Below are positions 45,229-55,010 of a stretch of 64,000 nt of DNA, piece after piece. The notes under the pieces are model-generated. The model saw only the letters and a list, made by a program, of their open reading frames with translations, was not told where the DNA came from and did not search any database. Every line of letters starts with the position of its first letter. Position 1 is the first letter of the stretch. A program made the translations under genes and the position numbers. The stretch is taken from the NCBI RefSeq assembly GCF_011087585.1, contig NZ_VJOT01000061.1, positions 1 to 64,000 on the forward strand. The letters run 5' to 3'. Source of the DNA: Neochlamydia sp. AcF84. Lineage in GTDB: Bacteria > Chlamydiota > Chlamydiia > Chlamydiales > Parachlamydiaceae.

Positions 45229-47787
45229 ATGACAGCCTCTATTGATACAGATACTATCGTCGATAATCTTGTAAATAAAACCAAGCACTACCTGATTACG
45301 ACTGTCGGTAGAATTGCTGAAGATGCGCATGCAGATGAAATTTATAACGCCCTTTCCTATGCTCTTCGAGAAGAGGTAATGATCCGTTGGTTAGCAGGGG
45401 TCCGAACACAAAATAAGCAAGATACCCGCATGCTTTACTATCTTTCGATGGAGTATCTGCCCGGAAGGATTCTAAATAATGGGGTCACCAATTTCAGAGC
45501 CCTAGAGATTGTACAAGCTGTGCTGCAAAAGCTGAATCGTTCCTACAACGAAATTATCTACCATGAAGCCGATCCTGGCTTAGGCAATGGGGGCTTAGGA
45601 CGCCTTGCTTCCTGTTTCTTAGATTCATTGGCTACTTTAAATTATCCGGCTCAAGCTTATGGGCTAAGGTATCAATATGGAATTTTTGAACAACAACTTT
45701 GGAATGGTGCGCAGGTGGAAGCCCCTGATTGCTGGCTGATCAGTGGTAACCCTTGGGAATTTCGCCGCGATACCCGCCGTGTGCATGTTAAATATTGTGG
45801 AAATACTACTGCTCTCCACAATATTCACGGTGACGATATTTACCAGCTAAAAGACTTTGAAGAAGTGCAAGCCCTTCCCTATGATTATCCTATCGTAGGA
45901 TATGCCAAAGATAATAAATACTCTGTCGTAACTTTACGTTTATGGACGACTAAAGAATCTCCTCGTAATTTCCAGCTACAACGCTATAATGCCGGTCGCT
46001 TGGACCAAGCAGCTGAAAATTCCGCTTTAACAGACGTATTATATCCTAGCGATCATCACGAAACAGGTAAAAGGGTGCGCTTAAAGCAAGAGTTTTTGCT
46101 TGTTTCTGCTTCATTACAAGATATTGTTCGCCATTATCTGGCTCATCATCAAAACTTTCGCTCGTTTGCTGATAAAGTACGTATACAAATTAATGATACT
46201 CACCCCGCCATGGTAATCCCTGAGCTCATTCGCATGCTTATCCAAGAACATGACTTACCTTGGAGAACAGCTGTAGAGATGACACAAGCCTGTACCGGAT
46301 ACACCAACCATACTGTGCTTAGCGAAGCTCTGGAAGTATGGGATAAAGATCTATTTAACTACCTGTTGCCTAGACAATTACGGATTATTGAAAGGCTAAA
46401 CCAAGAATTTTGTAATACCGTACGTAGTAAATATCCTCGTGATGAAGATAAGGTAAGACGCATGTCTATCATAGAAAATCAAAGCATTCGCATGGCAAAT
46501 CTTTCTGTTATCGGCTCACATTCAGTCAATGGCGTCTCAGAAATTCACTCAGAAATTTTAAGAACTCGAGTTTTTAAAGATTTTTATGAGATGTTTCCTG
46601 AAAAGTTTTTTAACGTTACCAATGGAGTCACTCAGCGTCGTTGGCTATTAGAATGCAATCCTGAGCTTTCTAAATTTATTACTAAACGCATTGGAGATGG
46701 CTGGATCACGGACTTTGCCAGTATAGGAGAGTTAGCTAACTTTGCTAGCGAGCTGGCTAGCCAAGAAGAATTTTTGGCTATCAAAAAAAGAAACAAACAG
46801 CAGTTAATAGAATTTCTTAATGAAAATAATAGGCAGCGCAATGAAAAAGGCGACCTAGTTGTGCCCTCTCCCCTGATTGAAGCCGATGCTATTTTTGATG
46901 TGCAAATTAAGCGTATTCATGAATACAAACGTCAATTGATGAACATCTTAAATATCATCATGACCTACCAAGAAATTTTAAAAAATCCTCAACATCAAAG
47001 GATAAAAAGAGTATGCATATTTGCTGGAAAGGCTGCCGCCTCCTATGATCTGGCTAAAAATATTATTCTTCTCATTAATGCTGTTGCCCGCAAGATCAAC
47101 CATGATCCTGCCGTAGCAGGTTTTTTGAAAGTCGTGTTTATTGAAAATTATAACGTTTCGCGGGCTGCTATCATTATTCCTGCTACCGATCTATCCGAAC
47201 AAATCTCTACAGCCGGCACGGAAGCTTCTGGTACAGGTAACATGAAATTGGCGATCAATGGAGCTTTAACCATAGGCACAGATGATGGGGCAAACATAGA
47301 AATGAAAGAATCTATTACTGAGAAATGGTGGCCTTTTGCCTTTGGTGCTTCGAGGGCTGAGATAGAAAAAATGCAATTCGAGCATTCTTACAATCCTAAA
47401 GAAATCTATAACAAAAACCCCTCTATCCAAGCAGCCTTAAATACCTTACGAGATCATACGTTTGCCAATAATGAGCAGGAACATCAAGCTTTTAATGGAA
47501 TATTTCAAATACTATTAGAAGGTTTTTACGGGTCAGGAGCCGATCATTATTTTATTTTAAAGGATTTAGAAAGCTATTTTGAAACACAAAAGAAAGTCGA
47601 GCTTCTTTACGATAATCCTTTACTTTGGGCAGAATATGCGATTCACAATATAGCAGGAATGGGCAAATTTTCTACAGATGTTTCCATTAAAAATTACTGC
47701 GAAAAGATTTGGGGTTTAAGCCCTTGCCCTACTGATCCTGAAATACTGAGAAGGGTAGAACACGAATATAGGCAGTATGGCCGTTAA
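45229..47787 (+). CDS. glgP: Glycogen/maltodextrin phosphorylase
   Basis: An 852-residue phosphorylase that releases glucose 1-phosphate from glycogen. Signatures in order: MEYLPGRILNN, DPGLGNGGLGRLASCFLDS, NDTHPAMVIPELIRML, VKRIHEYKRQLMN-type block (IKRIHEYKRQL), and the PLP site EASGTGNMKLAINGALTIG with its Lys. Length and order are normal. AAGGAGATCC precedes the ATG. It works opposite to the glgC product at 52.6 kb; Chlamydiae make and use glycogen. It stands alone between a pseudogene and a convergent binding-protein gene. Confidence 0.95.
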   Translation: MTASIDTDTIVDNLVNKTKHYLITTVGRIAEDAHADEIYNALSYALREEVMIRWLAGVRTQNKQDTRMLYYLSMEYLPGRILNNGVTNFRALEIVQAVLQKLNRSYNEIIYHEADPGLGNGGLGRLASCFLDSLATLNYPAQAYGLRYQYGIFEQQLWNGAQVEAPDCWLISGNPWEFRRDTRRVHVKYCGNTTALHNIHGDDIYQLKDFEEVQALPYDYPIVGYAKDNKYSVVTLRLWTTKESPRNFQLQRYNAGRLDQAAENSALTDVLYPSDHHETGKRVRLKQEFLLVSASLQDIVRHYLAHHQNFRSFADKVRIQINDTHPAMVIPELIRMLIQEHDLPWRTAVEMTQACTGYTNHTVLSEALEVWDKDLFNYLLPRQLRIIERLNQEFCNTVRSKYPRDEDKVRRMSIIENQSIRMANLSVIGSHSVNGVSEIHSEILRTRVFKDFYEMFPEKFFNVTNGVTQRRWLLECNPELSKFITKRIGDGWITDFASIGELANFASELASQEEFLAIKKRNKQQLIEFLNENNRQRNEKGDLVVPSPLIEADAIFDVQIKRIHEYKRQLMNILNIIMTYQEILKNPQHQRIKRVCIFAGKAAASYDLAKNIILLINAVARKINHDPAVAGFLKVVFIENYNVSRAAIIIPATDLSEQISTAGTEASGTGNMKLAINGALTIGTDDGANIEMKESITEKWWPFAFGASRAEIEKMQFEHSYNPKEIYNKNPSIQAALNTLRDHTFANNEQEHQAFNGIFQILLEGFYGSGADHYFILKDLESYFETQKKVELLYDNPLLWAEYAIHNIAGMGKFSTDVSIKNYCEKIWGLSPCPTDPEILRRVEHEYRQYGR

Positions 47788-47831
47788 TCATTTCCCATTC
47801 ATAAATGCTTTTATTATTTTGCTTTTTAAAA

Positions 47832-48635
47832 TTAGGGGCTATCATAAAGGCCCCATTTTTGTATAAGCTGCTTATACAAACCTTTTTCTTTGACGCGCGC
47901 TAGCCCCTCGTTAAAAAAATTAATAAATTCTTCCGATTTAGGATGATCTAAGGATACTAAACGAAGGCCTTGATGGGATAAAGGCGCTGTGGCTATTTTT
48001 AGCTTATTATCATAAAACCTATGGATCATCATTTGTGCATGCCATATATCCATAATGACACCATCTATTTTGTCGTTTTTAAGATTTTCTAAAGCTGCAT
48101 TCATGCTCTCATAAGTTACCAAGATAATAGAAGGATAACGGGATACATCATAAATGGAAGAAGTTCCCGCAATAATACCAACAATTTTACCATCCATATC
48201 CTCTAAGCGATGAGCATCAAATTTTTCGTCCACGACAAGCACGGAACCTAATTTATATAAAGGATGGGAAAAAATATAGGTTTGGCGATTAAGACTATTA
48301 GGTACCATGAAAGTGAAAACGGCATCATAGTTCCCCGCCCTAAGATCTTCTAAAAGGGTATTGGGGTTAGCAGGAACAAATTGAATACGCAGATTGGCTT
48401 CTTTACCAGCAGCAAGCACTAGCTCTTCAGCAAAGGCTTGGACGTTCAGTTCTTTGCCAGTAAAATCAAAACCATTCCAATTGATATGACGTGCGATAAC
48501 TATGCTTTGAGAGTTTGATAAATACTTTGAAGAAAAGCAACCAGAGCGAATCCCGATGAGCAGCAAGATTCCTAATAAAAGAATAACAAAAATACGTATT
48601 AAATTTTTATAAGCTAAAAAACTAGTCGATTCCAC
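47832..48635 (-). CDS. Amino-acid-type extracellular solute-binding protein
   Basis: A 267-residue family 3 binding protein. An N-terminal hydrophobic stretch (about 13-29) ends in GIRSGC, a poor lipobox, so it may be membrane-anchored or a lipoprotein. The body shows family features: FDFTGKELNVQAFAEELV, YDAVFTFMVPN, GKIVGIIAGTSS, and IDGVIMDIWHAQMMI near the hinge. Such proteins bind amino acids for an ABC importer; the ligand is not evident. In Chlamydia the arginine-binding ArtJ is of this family. No permease gene is adjacent. Confidence 0.8.
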   Translation of the reverse strand: MESTSFLAYKNLIRIFVILLLGILLLIGIRSGCFSSKYLSNSQSIVIARHINWNGFDFTGKELNVQAFAEELVLAAGKEANLRIQFVPANPNTLLEDLRAGNYDAVFTFMVPNSLNRQTYIFSHPLYKLGSVLVVDEKFDAHRLEDMDGKIVGIIAGTSSIYDVSRYPSIILVTYESMNAALENLKNDKIDGVIMDIWHAQMMIHRFYDNKLKIATAPLSHQGLRLVSLDHPKSEEFINFFNEGLARVKEKGLYKQLIQKWGLYDSP

Positions 48636-48894
48636 TTAGATATGTCAGTACTTGTTAATTATAGTCCGAACCCCAGTGCTATTTAAGAAAATTATTTTCT
48701 TTAAGTGCTAACCGCAGATCTTAGCAGATTTTGCTCAATAAATAAATCTATAAAATTAATTAGCTAGCCTCTAGTCATGATATATTCGCACCTTTCCTTA
48801 TTATCCTCTCTAAAAGGTAGGTATCTTCTGATATTACAGAGAGAATCAAATTGATTTTGCTGCAAACCAAGCTTTTGCAGCTAAGAGAGCAATC

Positions 48895-51525
48895 TTATTC
48901 TGAAAAAAAAAGGTCAAACTGCTTGCACGCTGTATAAAGTACACGCAGCTGACAGAGCTGCCCTTTCTTTTCAGGAGGGAGGACTAGCTGGCTGCTGCTT
49001 AATCGAAGATTTTGAAGATCAGTAAGCTGCCCTATCTTTGCAGGAGGAGTGGTAAGCTTATTGTTCTCTAAGTTAAGCCAACGTAACTGCGAGAGCTGCC
49101 CTATCTTTGCAGGAAGAGTGGTAAGCTTGTTGTTCTCTAAGTTAAGCCAACGTAACTGCGAGAGCTGCCCTATCTCTGGAGGAAGAGTGGTAAGCTTATT
49201 GTTCTCTAAGTTAAGCCAACGTAACTGCGAGAGCTGCCCTATCTTTACAGGAAGAGTGGTAAGCTTGTTATTCTCTAAGTTAAGCCAACTTAACCACGAC
49301 AGCTGCCCTATCTCTGCAGGAAGAGTGGTAATCTGGTTATTTTCTACGCAAAGAAATTCCAGTCCAGGCAGCTGCCCTATCGCTGGAGGAAGAGTGATAA
49401 GCTGGTTGTTTTCTAGGCAAAGACATTGCAGTTGAGACAGCTGCCCTATCTCTGGAGAAAGAGTGGTAAGCTGGTTGTTTTCTAGGCAAAGACGTCTCAG
49501 CCTAGGCAGCTGCCATATCTTTGCAGGAGGGGAGGTAAGCTGGTTGCTGCTTAAGTCAAGACTTTCAAGCTTAGAAAGCTGCCCTATCTCTGCAGGCAGG
49601 CTGGTGAGCTCGTTTTGATTTAATTCAAGCTCTTGCAGCTGAGACAATTGCCCGATTTCTGCAGGCAGGCTGGTGAGCTTATTTTGATTTAATTCAAGCC
49701 TTTGCAGCTGAGATAGCTGCCCGATTTCTGCAGGAAGAGTGGTAAGCTGATTTTGATTTAAGTAAAGCCTTTGCAGCTGAGGCAGCTGCCCGATTTCTGC
49801 AGGCAGAGCGATGAGCTGGTTTTGGCTTAAATTAAGCCCTTGCAGCTGAGACAATTGCCCGATTTCTGCAGGCAGGCTGGTGACCTCGTTTTGATTTAAT
49901 TCAAGCGATTGCAGCTGAGATAGCTGTCCGATTTCTGCAGGAAGAGTGGTAAGCTGGTTTTGGCTTAAATTAAGCCCTTGCAGCTGAGACAATTGCCCGA
50001 TTTCTGCAGGTAGGCTGGTAAGCTTGTTTTGATTTAATTCAAGCCTTTGCAGCTGAGATAGCTGCCTTATCTCTGCAGGCAGAGTGGTGATCTGGTTGTT
50101 TTCTAGGTAAAGCCTTTGCAGCCGAGACAGCTGCCATATCTCTGCAGGAGGGAAGGTAAGCTGGTTGCTGCTTAAGCTAATTATTTCAAGCTGAGAGAGC
50201 CCTCCTATCTCTAAAGGAAGAGTGGTGATCTGGTTGTTTTCTAGGTAAAGCCATTGCAGCTGAGATAGCTGACTTATCTCTGCAGGCAGAGTGGTGATCT
50301 GGTTGTTTTCTAGGTAAAGCCTTTGCAGCTGAGATAGCTGCCTTATCTCTGCAGGCAGAGTGGTAAGCTGGTTATTTCTTAAGTAAAGCTCTTCTAGCTG
50401 TAATAAACATTCTATCTTTGCAGGAAGAGTGGTGAGCTGGTTATTATCTAGGTGAAGTCTTTCCAACTTCGATAGCTGTCCTATCTCTATAGGAAGAGTC
50501 GTGATCTGGTTGTCGCTTAATCGAAGATTTTGAAGCTCAGTGAGCTGCCCTATCTCTGCAGGAAGAGTGGTGAGCTGGTTATCATTTAAGTGAAGTCTTT
50601 GCAACTGTGATAGCTGCCCTATCTCTGGAGGAAGAGTGGTGATCTGGTTGCGTTCTAAATAAAGACTTTTAAGCTGAGAAAGCTGCCCTATCTCTGCAGG
50701 AAGAACGGTAAGCTGGTTATTATTTAAGTAAAGTCTTTGCAACTGTGATAGCTGCCCTATCTCTGGAGGAAGAGTGGTGATCTGGTTACAGGCTAAATAA
50801 AGACTTTCAAGCTGAGAAAGCTGCCCTATCTCTGGAGGAAGAGTGGTGATCTGGCTGCCTTCTAAATGAAGGTTTTGCAGCTGAGAAAGCTGCCCTATCT
50901 CTGGAGGAAGAGTGGTGATCTGGCTGTCTTCTAAATGAAGGTCTTGCAGCTGAGAAAGCTGACCTATCTCTGGAGGTAAAAAGGCTAAGTCGATTATGCT
51001 TAATGGCAAGCATGTAATAGCTCCTCCATATCTTTCAATCCACCCCTTAAAGGACTCTCCTTTTTTTTCTAGGGACAAACTCTTGATTTCTTCTTGCTCT
51101 AAGTATTTTTTTCCACCAGGTAATTCTTTCCATAATAGGAGACGACTAATATTTAACAGATAAGATGCGTAATTAGCTGAGGTGAAATATCTGGTTTTCT
51201 CAAGGTTATCTTTAAACTCTAAAGGAGAAAGAGTGCTAGCTAGAGTAAAGACTTGCTTAAAGATTGCCTTTACTTTTTGTATGGGAAAAAGTCCATCTTC
51301 TAACTTATAAATTTTATCTAAGATAAGAGCATGCTCTTTAACATTTCCTTGAGGAAAGTGAACTTTAACTATTTGCTTATAAATAGAGGACATTACCTCA
51401 CTATCTAAAAGGTGTCGCCATTTTCCACATACGCTAGATAGGGAAGGTGTGGCGCAATATTCTAAAATAGAGGTTAGCACTTCATCAGGCAAGTGCGCAA
51501 AAGCAATAGAAGCGTTAGTATTCAT
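48895..51525 (-). CDS. Giant F-box and leucine-rich repeat protein
   Basis: An 876-residue protein. The N-terminal 175 residues, with the F-box (LPDEVLTSILEY, VCGKWRHLL) and a helical linker, are homologous to the 27825-29243 product. About 30 leucine-rich repeats of 23 residues follow (LPxEIGQLSQLQ, LxLxxNQxTT). Several blocks are nearly identical in DNA, notably the four WLNLENNKLTT repeats at the C-terminal end and the NQNxLTSLPAEIGQLSQL repeats in the middle, so the array has grown recently. The last repeat degenerates into a Cys/Phe-containing tail. Likely a secreted SCF substrate adaptor; the large horseshoe would bind a host protein. Assembly of so repetitive a locus should be verified. 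Confidence 0.8.
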   Translation of the reverse strand: MNTNASIAFAHLPDEVLTSILEYCATPSLSSVCGKWRHLLDSEVMSSIYKQIVKVHFPQGNVKEHALILDKIYKLEDGLFPIQKVKAIFKQVFTLASTLSPLEFKDNLEKTRYFTSANYASYLLNISRLLLWKELPGGKKYLEQEEIKSLSLEKKGESFKGWIERYGGAITCLPLSIIDLAFLPPEIGQLSQLQDLHLEDSQITTLPPEIGQLSQLQNLHLEGSQITTLPPEIGQLSQLESLYLACNQITTLPPEIGQLSQLQRLYLNNNQLTVLPAEIGQLSQLKSLYLERNQITTLPPEIGQLSQLQRLHLNDNQLTTLPAEIGQLTELQNLRLSDNQITTLPIEIGQLSKLERLHLDNNQLTTLPAKIECLLQLEELYLRNNQLTTLPAEIRQLSQLQRLYLENNQITTLPAEISQLSQLQWLYLENNQITTLPLEIGGLSQLEIISLSSNQLTFPPAEIWQLSRLQRLYLENNQITTLPAEIRQLSQLQRLELNQNKLTSLPAEIGQLSQLQGLNLSQNQLTTLPAEIGQLSQLQSLELNQNEVTSLPAEIGQLSQLQGLNLSQNQLIALPAEIGQLPQLQRLYLNQNQLTTLPAEIGQLSQLQRLELNQNKLTSLPAEIGQLSQLQELELNQNELTSLPAEIGQLSKLESLDLSSNQLTSPPAKIWQLPRLRRLCLENNQLTTLSPEIGQLSQLQCLCLENNQLITLPPAIGQLPGLEFLCVENNQITTLPAEIGQLSWLSWLNLENNKLTTLPVKIGQLSQLRWLNLENNKLTTLPPEIGQLSQLRWLNLENNKLTTLPAKIGQLSQLRWLNLENNKLTTPPAKIGQLTDLQNLRLSSSQLVLPPEKKGQLCQLRVLYTACKQFDLFFSE
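49030..50990 (-). repeat. 69-bp tandem repeat array in the LRR gene
   Basis: Each 23-residue LRR corresponds to a 69-bp DNA unit; about 29 units run in phase over some 1.95 kb. Units at the two ends and in the middle differ by only a few bases from their neighbours. The array encourages slippage and recombination, so copy number may vary among strains. Confidence 0.8.
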
Positions 51526-51896
51526 TTTATAGCCTTGGTTAAGATTTATCTAAATTCTTAAGTCACTGCTTAATAAAAGAATATAAAAGAAAACACAAAA
51601 CGTACAAGATAAAAATGAGAATTAATTCCTAGTTTTTAAATATAGAGCAGACTTTTAACTAACACTTTACGTAAGTAGGTGTAGGAAGCTGCGCATAAAC
51701 TTTTCTTTCATTTCTCTTCCAGCCCGATCTTTTTTAAGAAACAATCGTCATATTTTCTGGTTCTTTGTAACTTTATTATAATCTATCTTAAGTTCTTGAA
51801 GTCGTGTTTCTTTGTTTGCCCATACCCTAGTAAAGGTGCTTTATTGCCTAATCCTTTTTTAGGATGAATTAAGGATCGCTTAAGAGAAACATAATG

Positions 51897-51926
51897 AACG
51901 GCTTGTAAGGTTTTAGGCCGTTTTTT
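51897..51926 (+). terminator. Terminator-like hairpin in gene-free region
   Basis: AACGGCTT pairs with AGGCCGTT (one G-T pair) around a 10-base loop, followed by TTTT. No gene directly upstream on the plus strand would need it, so it may be left over from a lost gene. Confidence 0.4.
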
Positions 51927-52020
51927 CACCCATGCTAAAAAATCTTTTTCTTACTCAGGCATTCAAGGTCTTTTTTCTTCTAATTATTACAAACCTTCTA
52001 TCTTCTCCGATCCTTCTAAA

Positions 52021-52218
52021 TTATGACAGTTGTAGCATTATAACCATTTCTAAATAGCGCATGTGCAATAACTTAAATACTTTTCCTGTCTGGCAGGCAA
52101 ACTCCCTTTCCATCGCCTTAGCCACTGCTTTTAATGTATATAGGATAGCACTGGCTTTCTTTTTTACCATGGCGCTTAATCCCTCAGTAATATGATAAAG
52201 AGCTACCGGCAGGGTTTT
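52021..52218 (-). pseudogene. Possible remnant reading frame
   Basis: On the minus strand a frame without its own start reads LPVALYHITEGLSAMVKKK and on to LLHMRYLEMVIMLQLS before a stop. The composition looks protein-like, but no family is recognised and no ribosome site is present. Low confidence. Confidence 0.25.
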
Positions 52219-52554
52219 CTCCTTTCTTAATATTCTTTCTCCCCCTCAATCATCATCCTTATTAAAATTTAGAAAAAGGCTAGTGCATATCCTCAAATGA
52301 TAGAACTACAAGTTTTTTAAGCGTACTATTTTATCGTTGTAATTCTTTACTTTTTTAGGAATAGATCACCACTTTTAAACCCTTGTCAAGCTACTTTCAT
52401 GCGGAAACCCCCTATCTTAAAAAGAAAGAGAGCAAAGCTAGAATGAACATTTGCTGCAAGGCTCCTTTAATTAAAAAAATCATATAGTTTAAATAACTTA
52501 TATACCCTCGATTATCACCTTCAGAGCTGCTTAAAAAGGCTTAATCCTCCAAAA

Positions 52555-52583
52555 TTAAATTGATTTCTTGATGTAATTATACT
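52555..52583 (+). promoter_or_regulatory. Possible promoter of glgC
   Basis: TATACT (52578-52583) with TTAAAT at 17 bases upstream (52555-52560), 42 bases before the glgC ATG. The -10 is good, the -35 weak. Confidence 0.35.
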
Positions 52584-52625
52584 CTTTATTTAAAGTGCGG
52601 TTAAGTCACTTTTAGGAGAAATAAT

Positions 52626-53972
52626 ATGGCCACTTTACAAGCAAATCATTTAGGACAACATCCGACCATCCACCATACGACTGCTGAACTCTCATGTGAT
52701 ATGAGCCGTGTAGCCACCATTATCTTAGGTGGAGGGCAAGGCTCTCGCCTTTATCCTCTTACACGTTCTGATTGTAAGCCTGCCGTTACTTTTGGTGGTA
52801 AATATCGCCTTATTGATGTGCCCATGTCTAATTCTATTCATTCTGGTTGCCATAAAATATTTATTGTTACCCAGTTTCTTTCTAAAACCTTGCATGACCA
52901 TATTTTTAAAACTTATCGACCAGGCACATTCACAGCTGGCTTTGTAGAAGTTTTGTCAGTGGAAGAAAAACCTCATACTAAAGCCTGGTTTCAAGGAACA
53001 GCCGATGCTATTCGCCAAAACCTTGAATATTTAACCGATGTTCCTATCGATTACTTTTTAATACTATCCGGAGACCAACTGTATCAGATGGATTACAAAA
53101 AAATGATGCAAGTTGCGCAACGGACCAATGCAGATGTGGTCATTGCTACCCTACCTATTGAAGAGAGTCAAGCTAACCGTTTTGGGATCTTAAAAATTGA
53201 TCATAATGAACGTATTACCGAATTTGTGGAAAAACCTACAGATATGGAACAAGTAAAAGCATTTAAAGTTAGCGAAAATACCCTTAAAAAATTTCAACTT
53301 AAGAATAATAAAGAGGGCGCTTGCTTAGGATCGATGGGTATCTATCTATTTAAAAGAACAGCTCTTTTAAAACTCCTTCTTACCGATATGCGTGAAGATT
53401 TTGGAAAACATTTAATTCCCAACATCATTAAAAACGGCAATGCTGCCGCCTATCTTTATGATGGCTATTGGGAAGATATTGGAACAATTGAATCCTACTA
53501 TCATGCCAATCTAGCCCTTACAGAAGATAAGCCGGAGTTTAATTGGTATGACGAAAAGCATCTATTAGTCACTAATAGTTTAAATCTTCCTGCGGCTAAA
53601 ATTTACAATACCAAAGTACAGCAATCCATTATTTGTGAAGGCTCCGTAATCGAAGCCAAAGAAGTTTTTCATAGTATCTTAGGACCTCGTACTCAAGTAG
53701 GCACAGGCACTGTCATCAAAGATTGTTACATTCTTGGTAATGATCATTACCATTCCCCCATGCAAGACAATCAAACAGCAAAAAATTATCAAATTGGGCA
53801 AAATTGTTTGATTGAACGAGCGATCATTGACAAACATGCCTGCATCGGCAATAATGTCTGTTTAAATAATGCAGATAAGCTCACTCATTATAACAGTAAC
53901 GAAATTTTTATACGCGATGGCATTATTATTGTCCCTCGTGGGGCCTGCATTCCCGATGGTTTTACCTTATAA
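52626..53972 (+). CDS. glgC: Glucose-1-phosphate adenylyltransferase
   Basis: A 448-residue ADP-glucose pyrophosphorylase, the committed step of glycogen synthesis. A 30-residue leader precedes the nucleotide-binding IILGGGQGSRLYPLTRSDCKPAV; then YRLIDVPMSNSIHSG, GTADAIRQN, LSGDQLYQMDY, FVEKPTD and YWEDIGTIESYYHAN. The C-terminal part is a left-handed beta helix. TTTAGGAGAAA precedes the ATG. A metallophosphoesterase gene follows after 15 bases, a pairing also present in Chlamydia as I recall. Allosteric behaviour cannot be judged from sequence by eye. Confidence 0.95.
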   Translation: MATLQANHLGQHPTIHHTTAELSCDMSRVATIILGGGQGSRLYPLTRSDCKPAVTFGGKYRLIDVPMSNSIHSGCHKIFIVTQFLSKTLHDHIFKTYRPGTFTAGFVEVLSVEEKPHTKAWFQGTADAIRQNLEYLTDVPIDYFLILSGDQLYQMDYKKMMQVAQRTNADVVIATLPIEESQANRFGILKIDHNERITEFVEKPTDMEQVKAFKVSENTLKKFQLKNNKEGACLGSMGIYLFKRTALLKLLLTDMREDFGKHLIPNIIKNGNAAAYLYDGYWEDIGTIESYYHANLALTEDKPEFNWYDEKHLLVTNSLNLPAAKIYNTKVQQSIICEGSVIEAKEVFHSILGPRTQVGTGTVIKDCYILGNDHYHSPMQDNQTAKNYQIGQNCLIERAIIDKHACIGNNVCLNNADKLTHYNSNEIFIRDGIIIVPRGACIPDGFTL

Positions 53973-53987
53973 CTTTAAGTAACTTTA

Positions 53988-54740
53988 ATGGCAATTTGGG
54001 CTCTAGCTGATTTACACCTTGCATTTGGCACCCCTGAAAAAAAAATGGATGTCTTTGGAGAGCCTTGGATAAATTATACAGAGAAAATTAAAAAGAATTG
54101 GCTTAATTGCATTCAGCCTTCTGATTTAGTTCTCCTTCCAGGCGATATTTCGTGGGCTATTCACCTAAAAGATGCTTTTGAAGATTTAAAATGGATTCAT
54201 GAACTTCCTGGCACTAAAGTGATGATTAAAGGGAATCATGATTATTGGTGGGGTTCTCTTAGCAAAATAGAAAAGATTCTTCCTTCCTCTATTCATCTTA
54301 TCCAAAATAATGCCTTTCATTGGAAGGAATATTCTATTGGCGGTAGTAGACTATGGGACAGTAGCGCGTATGATTTTAATGCTTATATCGAATTTAAAGA
54401 AAATCCTCGTGTAAAAACTTTGCTAGAAAAAAATGATCAGCCAATAGAAGCTGAAAAGATTTTTCAACGCGAATTACAGCGCTTAGAAAGCAGCCTAAAA
54501 TGCCTTAATTCTCAAGCTTCCATTCGTATCGCCATGACTCATTACCCTCCTATTAGTGCCGACCTCAAAGACTCAGCCGTCTCCCAGCTGCTAGAGAAAT
54601 ATCATGTTAATACCTGCCTCTTCGGACATTTACATAATGTAAAAAAACATCTACCCTTATTCGGTGAAAAAAATCAGATTCGTTACATTTTAACTTCAGG
54701 GGATTACCTTGATTTTATTCCTAAGCTAATCTACAGCTAA
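53988..54740 (+). CDS. Calcineurin-like metallophosphoesterase
   Basis: A 250-residue phosphoesterase. The metal-binding motifs are in order: ADLHLAFG (Asp, His), LVLLPGDISWA (GD), KGNHDYWW (GNHD), MTHYPP (His) and CLFGHLHN (GHxH). No signal peptide is present, so it is cytosolic. The substrate is unknown; the pairing with glgC suggests co-transcription but not necessarily a glycogen role. No clear ribosome site precedes its ATG, which lies 15 bases after glgC, so it probably relies on translational coupling. Confidence 0.88.
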   Translation: MAIWALADLHLAFGTPEKKMDVFGEPWINYTEKIKKNWLNCIQPSDLVLLPGDISWAIHLKDAFEDLKWIHELPGTKVMIKGNHDYWWGSLSKIEKILPSSIHLIQNNAFHWKEYSIGGSRLWDSSAYDFNAYIEFKENPRVKTLLEKNDQPIEAEKIFQRELQRLESSLKCLNSQASIRIAMTHYPPISADLKDSAVSQLLEKYHVNTCLFGHLHNVKKHLPLFGEKNQIRYILTSGDYLDFIPKLIYS

Positions 54741-55010
54741 ATTTTTACCATCCTCTTTCTTCTTTATAAGGCTCTAAGGTAAAATTTCTTAATACTTTCA
54801 AAATTCTGAGACTACTAGGTACTTCTCACGTATTTAAAGCTTTTTCAACGCGCGTTATTGCACAAAAAACTTTGTGAACTTTACAGACTGAATAAGCAAA
54901 AAAAGCTTTTAAACTTGAGCTACTAACTTATTGGCTAAGCTTGAAAAAGGTTTAAGAACCCTCCATACAAACTTCCTTAAAGATGGCATAAAAACGCTGG
55001 ATGCTCTTTT

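Larger units (their letters stand above)
51526..52625. other. 1.1-kb noncoding stretch with possible decayed sequence
   Basis: No intact gene. It contains a terminator-like hairpin at 51897, a stop-bounded frame remnant at 52021-52218 on the minus strand, and A/T-rich DNA before glgC. Some of it may derive from decayed accessory genes. Confidence 0.45.

Noticed and set aside
47832-47860. GGGGC/GCCCC hairpin as a terminator of glgP
   Set aside because: It lies within the 3' coding end of the convergent binding-protein gene and lacks a T tract; I could not support a terminator there.
49049-49435. Long open frame on the plus strand within the LRR array, with a repeated VVSLLFSKLSQ pattern
   Set aside because: It is the antisense reading of the 69-bp LRR repeats; it has no ribosome site, and the repeat pattern comes from the LRR gene on the other strand.
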